Origin: an uncultured Dehalococcoidia bacterium
GTDB lineage: Bacteria > Chloroflexota > Dehalococcoidia > Lucifugimonadales > GCA-2712585
NCBI GenBank assembly: GCA_913052045.1
Contig: CAJXDJ010000008.1
Span: 1 to 13,539 of the forward strand
Reading direction: 5' to 3'
DNA: 13,539 bases
The notes under the pieces are model-generated. The model was not told the origin of the DNA and searched no databases. It was given only the letters and a program-made list of their open reading frames with translations. A program made the translations under genes and the position numbers. Below, piece after piece: positions 7,245 through 12,965 of this stretch (the first letter of the stretch is position 1; every line of letters begins with the position of its first letter).

Positions 7245-8336
7245 CTATTCCTCTTCCGGTTTAGGGCTATCCCCGTCTATAAAAGTTTCTACCATCTGCC
7301 GAGCTTGATCATCACTATATTGCACTGGTGGGGATTTCATAAAATATGCACTAGGTCCTTTAACGGTTCCACTTTCCCCACGATCCTTAGCTAACTTACA
7401 ACACCTGATCGCATCTACAACTACCCCAGCCGAATTAGGACTATCCCAGACCTCCAGTTTCAGCTCAATATTAATTGGTGCGTTGCCAAAGGAATGTCCT
7501 TCCATTCTTATATAACACCACTTTCTATCTTTCAGCCATGGTATATGGTCACTTGGGCCGATATGAATATTTTCAGATCCCATATCATAGTCGAGCTGCG
7601 AAGTAACCGAGTTTGTTTTCGAGATCTTTTTCGATACCAACCTTTCTCTTTCCAACATATTCAGAAAGTCGGTGTTCCCTCCAAAATTCAGTTGGTACGT
7701 TTTATCAATCACCACACCCCTATCCCTAAAAAGCTTTGTCAGTACCCTATGAGTAATCGTAGCACCGAGCTGAGATTTAATATCATCACCGATCATGGGC
7801 AAACCACGGGACTCAAAACGTTTCTGCCAATATTCTTCGCGAGCTATAAAAACTGGGACACAATTAATAAGCCCGCATCCAGCTGATAGAATCTGTTCAA
7901 CATACCATTTAGTAGCTTCATCACTCCCTACTGGCAAATAGTTAATGACAACGTCCACATCTCGATCATATAAAATACCCGCAACATCAACGGTAGATTC
8001 AGGGGATTTTATTACGATGTCGGCCAGGTACTTACCAATGCCATCATGAGTCATACCGCGGTCAACGGTTACCCCTATGTGTGGAACATCAGAAAATTTC
8101 ATAGTATTGTTGGGATCAGCAAATACTGCTTCTGACAGATCCTTGCCCACTTTATTCACATCTACATCAAAAGCCGCTACAATTTCGATATCCCCTATCT
8201 CATAACCACCCAAAGAGGGATGCATTAATCCCGGGACAATGTCTCCCTCCGGGACCTCCTTATACATCTGAAGCCCCTGAACTAGAGACGAAGCACAGTT
8301 ACCAACACCTATAATGGCTACCTTAATCTTTCCCAA
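7245..8336 (-). CDS. ino1: Myo-inositol-1-phosphate synthase (inositol-3-phosphate synthase)
   Basis: This enzyme isomerises glucose 6-phosphate to 1D-myo-inositol 3-phosphate with NAD, the first committed step to inositol lipids. The protein has 363 residues from the chosen start, close to the 367 of the M. tuberculosis enzyme. Motifs are the Rossmann loop GVGNCASSLVQG (about 10-21), INYLPVGSDEATKWY (about 131-145), GDDIKSQLGAT (about 183-193), NFGGNTDFLNM (217-227) and SDHIPWLKDRK (about 262-272). The frame opens at a TTG at 8342, but the TTG at 8336 is preferred because AAGGAG sits seven bases upstream of it. The GT4 gene follows after 30 bp. A 220-bp leader with two palindromes precedes it. 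Identity is very secure; the physiological role here is inferred from the adjacent phosphatidyltransferase. Confidence 0.96.
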   Translation of the reverse strand: MGKIKVAIIGVGNCASSLVQGLQMYKEVPEGDIVPGLMHPSLGGYEIGDIEIVAAFDVDVNKVGKDLSEAVFADPNNTMKFSDVPHIGVTVDRGMTHDGIGKYLADIVIKSPESTVDVAGILYDRDVDVVINYLPVGSDEATKWYVEQILSAGCGLINCVPVFIAREEYWQKRFESRGLPMIGDDIKSQLGATITHRVLTKLFRDRGVVIDKTYQLNFGGNTDFLNMLERERLVSKKISKTNSVTSQLDYDMGSENIHIGPSDHIPWLKDRKWCYIRMEGHSFGNAPINIELKLEVWDSPNSAGVVVDAIRCCKLAKDRGESGTVKGPSAYFMKSPPVQYSDDQARQMVETFIDGDSPKPEEE

Positions 8337-8343
8337 GCACAAA

Positions 8344-8349
8344 CTCCTT
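8344..8349 (-). promoter_or_regulatory. Ribosome-binding site of ino1, favouring the TTG at 8336
   Basis: AAGGAG on the minus strand is seven bases before the TTG at 8336 but only one base before the in-frame TTG at 8342. The shorter protein, beginning with Met-Gly-Lys-Ile-Lys, is therefore the likely product. Confidence 0.7.
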
Positions 8350-8414
8350 GACTTTACATTTAACGTATTTTAAAAATCTGGGGTCGATATAATGCCCTGG
8401 TTGATAAGATAATA

Positions 8415-8440
8415 GTTAATTAACGTTTATTTAAATAAAC
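8415..8440. repeat. Two abutting perfect palindromes upstream of ino1 (possible operator)
   Basis: GTTAATTAAC (8415-8424) is a perfect 10-bp palindrome, followed without a gap by GTTTATTTAAATAAAC (8425-8440), a perfect 16-bp palindrome. They lie in the gap between lepB and ino1, about 80-105 bp upstream of the ino1 start. AT-rich symmetry of this kind suits a dimeric regulator; neither has the GC-rich stem of an intrinsic terminator. I could not place a convincing ino1 promoter; TATTAT (8414-8409, minus strand) right beside the palindromes is a possible -10 without a good -35. Confidence 0.5.
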
Positions 8441-8560
8441 AGACAGATCTTACATACTGGAACAGGAGATCAGTCTTCCAGGGAATCAACAGCAATTTTG
8501 CCTATTGTAGCAATTCTTACTATTTTATACGAATTCATCAATCCGAACCATCCATTTACA

Positions 8561-9157
8561 CTACTCAGTTTCTTTCACAAAACCAACATCGAACGGAAGA
8601 TCATAGTCGGCTAACACTTTCCCTATTACACTGTCCATGCTTATGGGACCCCAATGTCTTGAGTCACTGCTCGCTATACGATTATCTCCCATCACGAAAA
8701 ATTCCTCACTACCCAAAGGATTATATTCTTGATTCTGGTCGGCATCCACACTAACTAAATATGACTCTCGAAGAACATCCCCATTTACATACGTCATTCC
8801 ATCAATAATGGATATCTGATCTCCAGGTCCTCCAATTATTCTTTTCACAAATTTTCGACTCGGATTGGACTCTCGCGTGAACACAACCACGTCACCAACG
8901 ATCGGACCCTCTCTTTCGAATAATCGACTCATATTTCCATCGGGCGAAATGTCCCAAAACGGTATTAGAGTAGAAAGTTTATAGGTATCCAGATCAAAGT
9001 ATGCCAATTTATTGACGACAATATATTCGCCCGATCCAAGCGTAGGCGCCATACTGGCTCCTTCTATCTTAAAATTCTGAACGCTAGCATCCACTATAAA
9101 AAATACAATTAGAGCTACTATAACTGCTTCCAAGAATTCCTTTACCAGGTTAAACAT
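8561..9157 (-). CDS. lepB: Signal peptidase I
   Basis: A membrane-anchored serine protease of 198 residues that removes signal peptides from secreted proteins. One N-terminal membrane helix (about 9-23) leads into the catalytic domain. The nucleophile is Ser35 in EGASMAPTL and the general base is Lys105 in FVKRIIGGPGD. The box E motif GDNRIASSDSRHWG spans about 157-170. The single transmembrane anchor and short length match Gram-positive and Chloroflexota-type enzymes rather than the two-helix E. coli form. No strong Shine-Dalgarno is visible before the ATG. It begins 47 bp after the cyclase gene on the same strand, so it may be transcribed with it. No clear terminator follows; the next gene, ino1, is 224 bp away. 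Confidence 0.95.
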   Translation of the reverse strand: MFNLVKEFLEAVIVALIVFFIVDASVQNFKIEGASMAPTLGSGEYIVVNKLAYFDLDTYKLSTLIPFWDISPDGNMSRLFEREGPIVGDVVVFTRESNPSRKFVKRIIGGPGDQISIIDGMTYVNGDVLRESYLVSVDADQNQEYNPLGSEEFFVMGDNRIASSDSRHWGPISMDSVIGKVLADYDLPFDVGFVKETE

Positions 9158-9204
9158 TTTTACAATAGCTGTCCCGTTAACATATACAAATTAAACTTAA
9201 CTGG

Positions 9205-10161
9205 CTAGAAAATGGCGATCGGATTAACCGGTGATCCAGTGCCATTTGCCATCCTTAGCGGACAAACGACTACCAAAAATTCCCAACGACCTTCACTCTT
9301 ACATTTTTTATGTAGATCCTCGAGGTTGCAGTTATCAAGGATCCAACACCCCATTGCAGTGAGAATGACTTGGTGAACAGGAAGATTGAACTCGGCGTAA
9401 CCACTCGGTATAACATCCTGTGCAAGGTCTCCACCCAACATGGCAATATCCCTTTCCTTGATCCACGGGAGACATGCGGCATGAAGGCCAGATGCCCCAT
9501 TGCCTGGCAACATTGGATGTTTCGGACCTTCGGCTTGACGCCTTTCCCAATTCCCAGTCCTAATCAACATCAGGTCACCTGCTTGCACCTTTACATTGTA
9601 CTTGGACTCCGCTGCGTCTAAATCCTCGGGAAAAACAGCTTCACCTTCGTTCATATATGGAACACCTTTAAGATCAGCTATATCCATTAGGACTCCCCTC
9701 GTCACAACACCATTCTTAAGAAGGTCAATGCTCTCCTTAGTCGCGCCCCCTTTTGTTCTAACTGCATCAGCAGAGTGGCCATTGTACATTTTATCCCCAT
9801 CGAACCAGTGGGATAACGCGTCTACATGTGTCATCACAAAACCATGATATATATAACCAACATATTCCGACGCGTTATGGGCGACCAGGTCTTTCTTGCC
9901 CGGGGTAGAATCCCAACCTTCACCGCTTTCGACCATGTACAGTTGGGGTGGGATAGGTCCATCTGCTGACGGCTCCGCCACCACGGGCCTTGCCAAAGTC
10001 ACGGTATCACCTTTTTCCACTAAACCCAGAGCTTGCAGTCGTTTTTCCGGGGTTATAAGATTCATAGTACCTAGTTCGTCATCAGGACCCCAACGTCCCC
10101 AATTACTCAGCGTTTTATGCCACTCCCGAATCTGGGAAGCAGTCGGCAAATCCTTAGCCAT
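9205..10161 (-). CDS. Cyclase family protein (metal-dependent hydrolase, kynurenine formamidase-like fold)
   Basis: A 318-residue protein of the cyclase family (PF04199 type), which includes bacterial kynurenine formamidase and other metal-dependent amide or ester hydrolases. The metal motif is seen in HGFVMTHVDALSHWFDG, where His106, His112, Asp114 and His118 form the H-x5-H-x-D-x3-H pattern. The N-terminal WGRWGPDDELGTMNLITPEKR (about 21-41) is typical of the longer members. LMLIRTGNWERR and LGGDLAQDVIPSG fit the core fold. A strong AGGAGG lies four bases before the ATG. No tryptophan-degradation gene is nearby, so the substrate is unknown; the amidohydrolase two genes upstream suggests a shared catabolic pathway. 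Its base composition looks richer in GC than the flanking genes. Confidence 0.88.
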   Translation of the reverse strand: MAKDLPTASQIREWHKTLSNWGRWGPDDELGTMNLITPEKRLQALGLVEKGDTVTLARPVVAEPSADGPIPPQLYMVESGEGWDSTPGKKDLVAHNASEYVGYIYHGFVMTHVDALSHWFDGDKMYNGHSADAVRTKGGATKESIDLLKNGVVTRGVLMDIADLKGVPYMNEGEAVFPEDLDAAESKYNVKVQAGDLMLIRTGNWERRQAEGPKHPMLPGNGASGLHAACLPWIKERDIAMLGGDLAQDVIPSGYAEFNLPVHQVILTAMGCWILDNCNLEDLHKKCKSEGRWEFLVVVCPLRMANGTGSPVNPIAIF

Positions 10162-10198
10162 AATTCCTCCTGTATCCTGGTTGTTAACAATATCCTAA

Positions 10199-10810
10199 CT
10201 AGCCAATTGGTATTTTCGCAAATCCCTGACTGATTTCGAGTCTCGCGTATCTAAGAAATACACCGCCCAATGGCTGTGCTAAAGGTCCATTGATTGCCAA
10301 ACACGCAATTACATGAGTCCTATTGGGCGTGGCATATTCGGATAGAAGAATCCGATTTTCGGTGTTATATCCTAAAACTGGAGAAAGTTTATTATCAGCA
10401 ATACCTTGAGCAGGTTTATATGTGGGATCATCTGGATAATCTACCCATATCTCTCCATAATCATCTATACACGTGGAAAACCAAATCTGTGCACCCTCTA
10501 CATCCAATTCTTTTAGTTTCAGAGGGAGCGTAATAGTAAACCTGTACCACGCGCATGTCAGACCCGTTCCTATTACTCTACGCAGATTGTAAATGTCTTG
10601 CCAATTGGAATCGTCATAGGACGCTAGCCTAGGCTCTGCTCGGACCCAACTATTTGCTTTCATACCATCGTTTTCTACACCAGGGAGAAGCCCAGGAGCA
10701 AACTTAACTTTGCCATTTAACAACGATAAATGATCAGTATTCTCTAAATTTAAAAGGATAGAATCTCGTTGTCCCTTTTTCACCATTGCGTTAGGCGTCC
10801 TCCGACGCAT
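10199..10810 (-). CDS. Stand-alone beta-sandwich domain resembling the N-terminal domain of some SMP-30/gluconolactonase proteins
   Basis: A protein of about 203 residues with no catalytic motif that I recognise. Its core, DDSNWQDIYNLRRVIGTG, then WYRFTITLP (about 88-96), FSTCIDDYGEIWVD (about 111-124) and CLAINGPLAQP (about 170-180), resembles, from memory, the galactose-binding-like domain found in front of SMP-30/gluconolactonase propellers in planctomycetes and other bacteria (there roughly VVDDYAEIWVDG and FGINGP). Here no propeller follows; the protein stops at 10199. The frame is open back to an ATG at 10945, but that would overlap the conserved end of the amidohydrolase gene by 110 bp. 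I prefer the ATG at 10810, preceded by GGGAGA. The longer N-terminus is basic then hydrophobic, so a membrane-anchored form is not fully excluded. Between the two enzyme genes it may bind or present their substrate; that is a guess. Confidence 0.65.
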   Translation of the reverse strand: MRRRTPNAMVKKGQRDSILLNLENTDHLSLLNGKVKFAPGLLPGVENDGMKANSWVRAEPRLASYDDSNWQDIYNLRRVIGTGLTCAWYRFTITLPLKLKELDVEGAQIWFSTCIDDYGEIWVDYPDDPTYKPAQGIADNKLSPVLGYNTENRILLSEYATPNRTHVIACLAINGPLAQPLGGVFLRYARLEISQGFAKIPIG

Positions 10811-10835
10811 TCTCTCCCAACCATAATATACATCA

Positions 10836-12065
10836 TCAAGTGGTATCCCTAGTAATCCAAGGGATCTTTCGGGAATAAGAAGATGGATCCAGATTCCAAA
10901 AATTGATCCCATTATCAGAGAGAATCCTCTTCTTATCCATATCATTTACTTCGGGGTGATCCAAAACCTTCTGAACGGTTAAAGGTGAAAGACAATCAAA
11001 ATGTGAGTAATCAGATCCAATTAGTAACCCTCCAGCTCCTACCTTGGAAATTAAAAACGGCAAGTAATCTGCCTCTTCAGGTTCAAAAGCGATGAACAAT
11101 TGCTCCCCAAAATATTCGTTTGGCTTTGCAAATCGAGGGTTAGGAACCATATCTGGCATGATCTCGTAATGTTCTTCTAGTCGATCTAGAAAATATGGAA
11201 GCCAACCAGCTCCTTGCTCAATCCACGCAATCTTCAAATCTGGAAGTTTGTCGAGAATGCCACTTGCTATAAATCCACACACCGAAAACGGTGCATCTAT
11301 ACCCATGAACAAATGTTTGAGGAATTCATTATCCAAACGTTTCATACCAACAGACATATGTAGTTGCTGATGAATGGAAACGGGAAAACCAAGCTTCTGA
11401 CATTCTTCTAGAATGGGATGGAATTTTTCTTTATATAGCCATTCTCCCTTAAACTGGCAGGGCAAGTATGCTCCACCTAATCCCATTTCCGAGGCACGAC
11501 GCAATTCCTCCAAAGCAAGGTCAACATCATGCAATGGAAGTATCGCGGTACCACGTATTCTCTCCCTAAATCCATCAGTCCATTCTGAGATCCAATCGTT
11601 CCATCCTCTGGCAAAATGCAATGCTATTTCAGGATTATCTATGGTGTTTAACAAATTTTGGTGTAACACACAAAAAACAAAAGTTAAATCGAATCCTTCT
11701 TCGTCTAAATCTTTAACCCGTTCCTTGGGATCTCTCTCTCCCTCTCGATTAAACCACTGATCTGCACTATGAGGGGCAAATGTAGCTAATTTTCCATACG
11801 GACCAGTACGATAATCAGAATTCGGGAAGACTTTTGAATGCTCAATTACCCAGATATTGTCGTACTTACGTGTCGACCCTAAGCCGCTTCCTCTTGCTAC
11901 ATGCTGTATGTCTTGCCAATTTGGATCCTGGAATTGACGCGGGGCCAGGTGCTGTAGCTCTGTAGGGAATCGTTTCCAAAGCTCACACTTACTCTCGTCA
12001 ACATGGGAATCTGAGTCTACTATAAAATAATCCGGAAGCTCTCCACCGTAATATTGACGCGGCAT
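10836..12065 (-). CDS. Amidohydrolase family 2 protein (TIM-barrel metal-dependent hydrolase)
   Basis: A 409-residue enzyme of the amidohydrolase-2/ACMSD-like family (PF04909 type), which hydrolyses or decarboxylates carboxylic, aromatic or cyclic substrates. The N-terminal metal motif is Asp19-x-His21 in VDSDSHVDE. Further likely ligands are His232 in SIHQQLH and Asp352 in IGSDYSHFD. WIEQGAGWLPYFLDRLEEHYE (about 281-301) is the usual late-barrel segment of the large soil and marine subfamily. The protein ends ILSDNGINFWNLD plus a 16-residue tail, a normal end for the family. The ATG has GGAGG six bases upstream, and a sigma70-like promoter lies just before it. It probably heads an operon with the beta-sandwich protein, the cyclase and perhaps lepB. 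Many SAR202-type genomes carry such genes in numbers; the substrate cannot be read from sequence. Confidence 0.88.
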   Translation of the reverse strand: MPRQYYGGELPDYFIVDSDSHVDESKCELWKRFPTELQHLAPRQFQDPNWQDIQHVARGSGLGSTRKYDNIWVIEHSKVFPNSDYRTGPYGKLATFAPHSADQWFNREGERDPKERVKDLDEEGFDLTFVFCVLHQNLLNTIDNPEIALHFARGWNDWISEWTDGFRERIRGTAILPLHDVDLALEELRRASEMGLGGAYLPCQFKGEWLYKEKFHPILEECQKLGFPVSIHQQLHMSVGMKRLDNEFLKHLFMGIDAPFSVCGFIASGILDKLPDLKIAWIEQGAGWLPYFLDRLEEHYEIMPDMVPNPRFAKPNEYFGEQLFIAFEPEEADYLPFLISKVGAGGLLIGSDYSHFDCLSPLTVQKVLDHPEVNDMDKKRILSDNGINFWNLDPSSYSRKIPWITRDTT

Positions 12066-12071
12066 TAAAGG

Positions 12072-12076
12072 CCTCC
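12072..12076 (-). promoter_or_regulatory. Ribosome-binding site of the amidohydrolase gene
   Basis: GGAGG on the minus strand is six bases before the ATG at 12065, which confirms that start. Confidence 0.75.
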
Positions 12077-12100
12077 AAATACACTCGCTACCTTGTAGGC

Positions 12101-12128
12101 ATTATACTCCATGTTACGAAATCGTCAC
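12101..12128 (-). promoter_or_regulatory. Sigma70-type promoter of the amidohydrolase operon
   Basis: The minus strand carries a perfect TATAAT (12106-12101) with GTGACG (12128-12123) 16 bp upstream, matching TTGACA at four of six positions. Transcription would begin near 12094, leaving a leader of about 30 nt that includes the GGAGG site. This is the clearest promoter in the window. Confidence 0.6.
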
Positions 12129-12247
12129 ATCTAGAACCAAGGATCATAATTATTTAAACATCAATTAAAAAAAGGTGGATCCTGCAAAAACCACGATACG
12201 TTTAAATAGGCATCGTCTAAAGTAGTCTACTCTGATTTTTTTATGGT

Positions 12248-12293
12248 TAGGAAATTAGTCGGTTTTAAATTAGGAAATTAGTCGGTTTTAAAT
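12248..12293. repeat. Exact 23-bp tandem duplication upstream of dcd
   Basis: Bases 12248-12270 and 12271-12293 are identical. Each unit contains the core TTAGTCGGTTTTAAAT. The core recurs once more in inverted form at 12345-12358 (there as TTAGTCGGATTTTA on the minus strand), which makes chance or simple slippage a less complete explanation. Confidence 0.9.
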
Positions 12294-12384
12294 TATGATG
12301 GTTTACTTTCCAGCATCTTAGTTGTATCCACCGATTTGGACTGCTAAAATCCGACTAAGATCCCAAATCCGTTTATATAGCAAT

Positions 12385-12389
12385 AGGAG
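12385..12389 (+). promoter_or_regulatory. Ribosome-binding site of dcd (decides its start)
   Basis: AGGAG ends four bases before the ATG at 12394 and only one base before the ATG at 12391. The start at 12394 gives MVLSDRSI, the usual N-terminus of Dcd. The longer open frame from 12322 is not used. Confidence 0.7.
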
Positions 12390-12393
12390 AATG

Positions 12394-12963
12394 ATGGTTC
12401 TCAGCGATAGGAGCATCAAACAAGAGTTATCCAAAGGACGCATAGTCATAGATCCGATCAATTTAGAAGATGTACAACCGGCAAGCGTCGATTTACACAT
12501 GGACAAAAGGCTATTGGTTTTTAGGAACACGACTAGGGCATATATAGATGTTAAGGAGCCCATGGAAGGGCTAACAGAGTTGATAGAAATTGACGAACAG
12601 CCATTCATCCTCCATCCAGGGGAATTTGTTCTAGCTAGTACGCTAGAACACATAGAGGTCCCTGATGACCTTGTAGCCAGGCTGGAAGGAAAGAGCTCTC
12701 TCGGCAGAATCGGACTAGTAATTCATTCCACGGCTGGATATGTAGATCCTGGATGGAAAGGGAATCTTACGCTAGAACTAACAAATATTGCTAGACTCCC
12801 AATAACAATGTACGCTGGAATGAAAATAGGCCAAATATCTTTCCTAAAACTTACGACTAGAGCAGATCGTGTATATGGAACGCCTTCTTTAGGAAGCAAA
12901 TACCAAGGTCAAAGGTTACCAACGGCTAGTAGGATGCACGAAAACTTTAATAAGAACCATTAG
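12394..12963 (+). CDS. dcd: dCTP deaminase (possibly the bifunctional dCTP deaminase/dUTPase type)
   Basis: A homotrimeric enzyme that converts dCTP to dUTP; the bifunctional form goes on to dUMP, the precursor of dTMP. The protein has 189 residues, close to the M. tuberculosis bifunctional enzyme. Motifs are QPASVDLH (28-35), EGKSSLGR (98-105), HSTAGYVDPGWKGNLTLELTN with the catalytic-type Glu128 (111-131), and SKYQGQRLPT (168-177), which closes over the triphosphate. The HSTAG segment and the length resemble the mycobacterial protein more than the E. coli monofunctional enzyme, so dUTPase activity is plausible but not shown. It is divergent from the amidohydrolase operon, and only two bases separate its stop from ribD, so the two genes are surely co-transcribed. 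Confidence 0.95.
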   Translation: MVLSDRSIKQELSKGRIVIDPINLEDVQPASVDLHMDKRLLVFRNTTRAYIDVKEPMEGLTELIEIDEQPFILHPGEFVLASTLEHIEVPDDLVARLEGKSSLGRIGLVIHSTAGYVDPGWKGNLTLELTNIARLPITMYAGMKIGQISFLKLTTRADRVYGTPSLGSKYQGQRLPTASRMHENFNKNH

Positions 12964-12965
12964 TT

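Larger units (their letters stand above)
12066..12393. other. Divergent intergenic region between the amidohydrolase operon and dcd
   Basis: These 328 bp contain no gene that I can support. From left to right they hold the amidohydrolase ribosome-binding site and promoter, an exact 9-bp inverted repeat (12151-12159 with 12200-12208, 40 bp apart), a T-run at 12236-12242, the 23-bp tandem duplication (12248-12293), a partial inverted copy of that repeat (12345-12358) and the dcd ribosome-binding site. A weak dcd promoter may exist: TATGAT at 12294-12299, directly after the second repeat copy, has no good -35. No tRNA or riboswitch was recognised. Confidence 0.6.

Noticed and set aside
7494..7886. 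Plus-strand open frame of 130 codons
   Set aside because: Antisense shadow of ino1; the ino1 motifs NFGGNTDFLNM and GDDIKSQLGAT are encoded in exactly this stretch on the other strand.
8457..8481. Hairpin CTGGAA...TTCCAG after lepB, considered as a terminator
   Set aside because: Six-base stem with a 13-base loop and no T-tract on the minus strand; not an intrinsic terminator.
9270..9621. Several short open frames on both strands inside the cyclase gene
   Set aside because: All overlap the conserved cyclase coding frame and show no protein-like composition.
10811..10945. N-terminal extension of the beta-sandwich gene that looks like a basic plus hydrophobic membrane anchor
   Set aside because: Most of it is the alternative-frame reading of the conserved amidohydrolase C-terminus (ILSDNGINFWNLD), so the apparent anchor is probably an artefact; kept only as a caveat.
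11413..11760. Plus-strand open frame of 115 codons
   Set aside because: Antisense shadow of the amidohydrolase gene with no recognisable domain or ribosome-binding site.
10595..11930. Shared segment encoding NWQDI in both the amidohydrolase and the beta-sandwich protein
   Set aside because: About 13 identical bases in unrelated protein contexts; in the beta-sandwich protein the DSNW residues belong to its own family pattern, so this is chance.
12221..12242. AGTAGTCTACT followed by a T-run, considered as a terminator
   Set aside because: The dyad leaves almost no loop and a stem of at most five base pairs, and no plus-strand gene ends before it.
12318..12653. Minus-strand open frame of 111 codons
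   Set aside because: Antisense to dcd; Ser/Leu-rich translation without family features.
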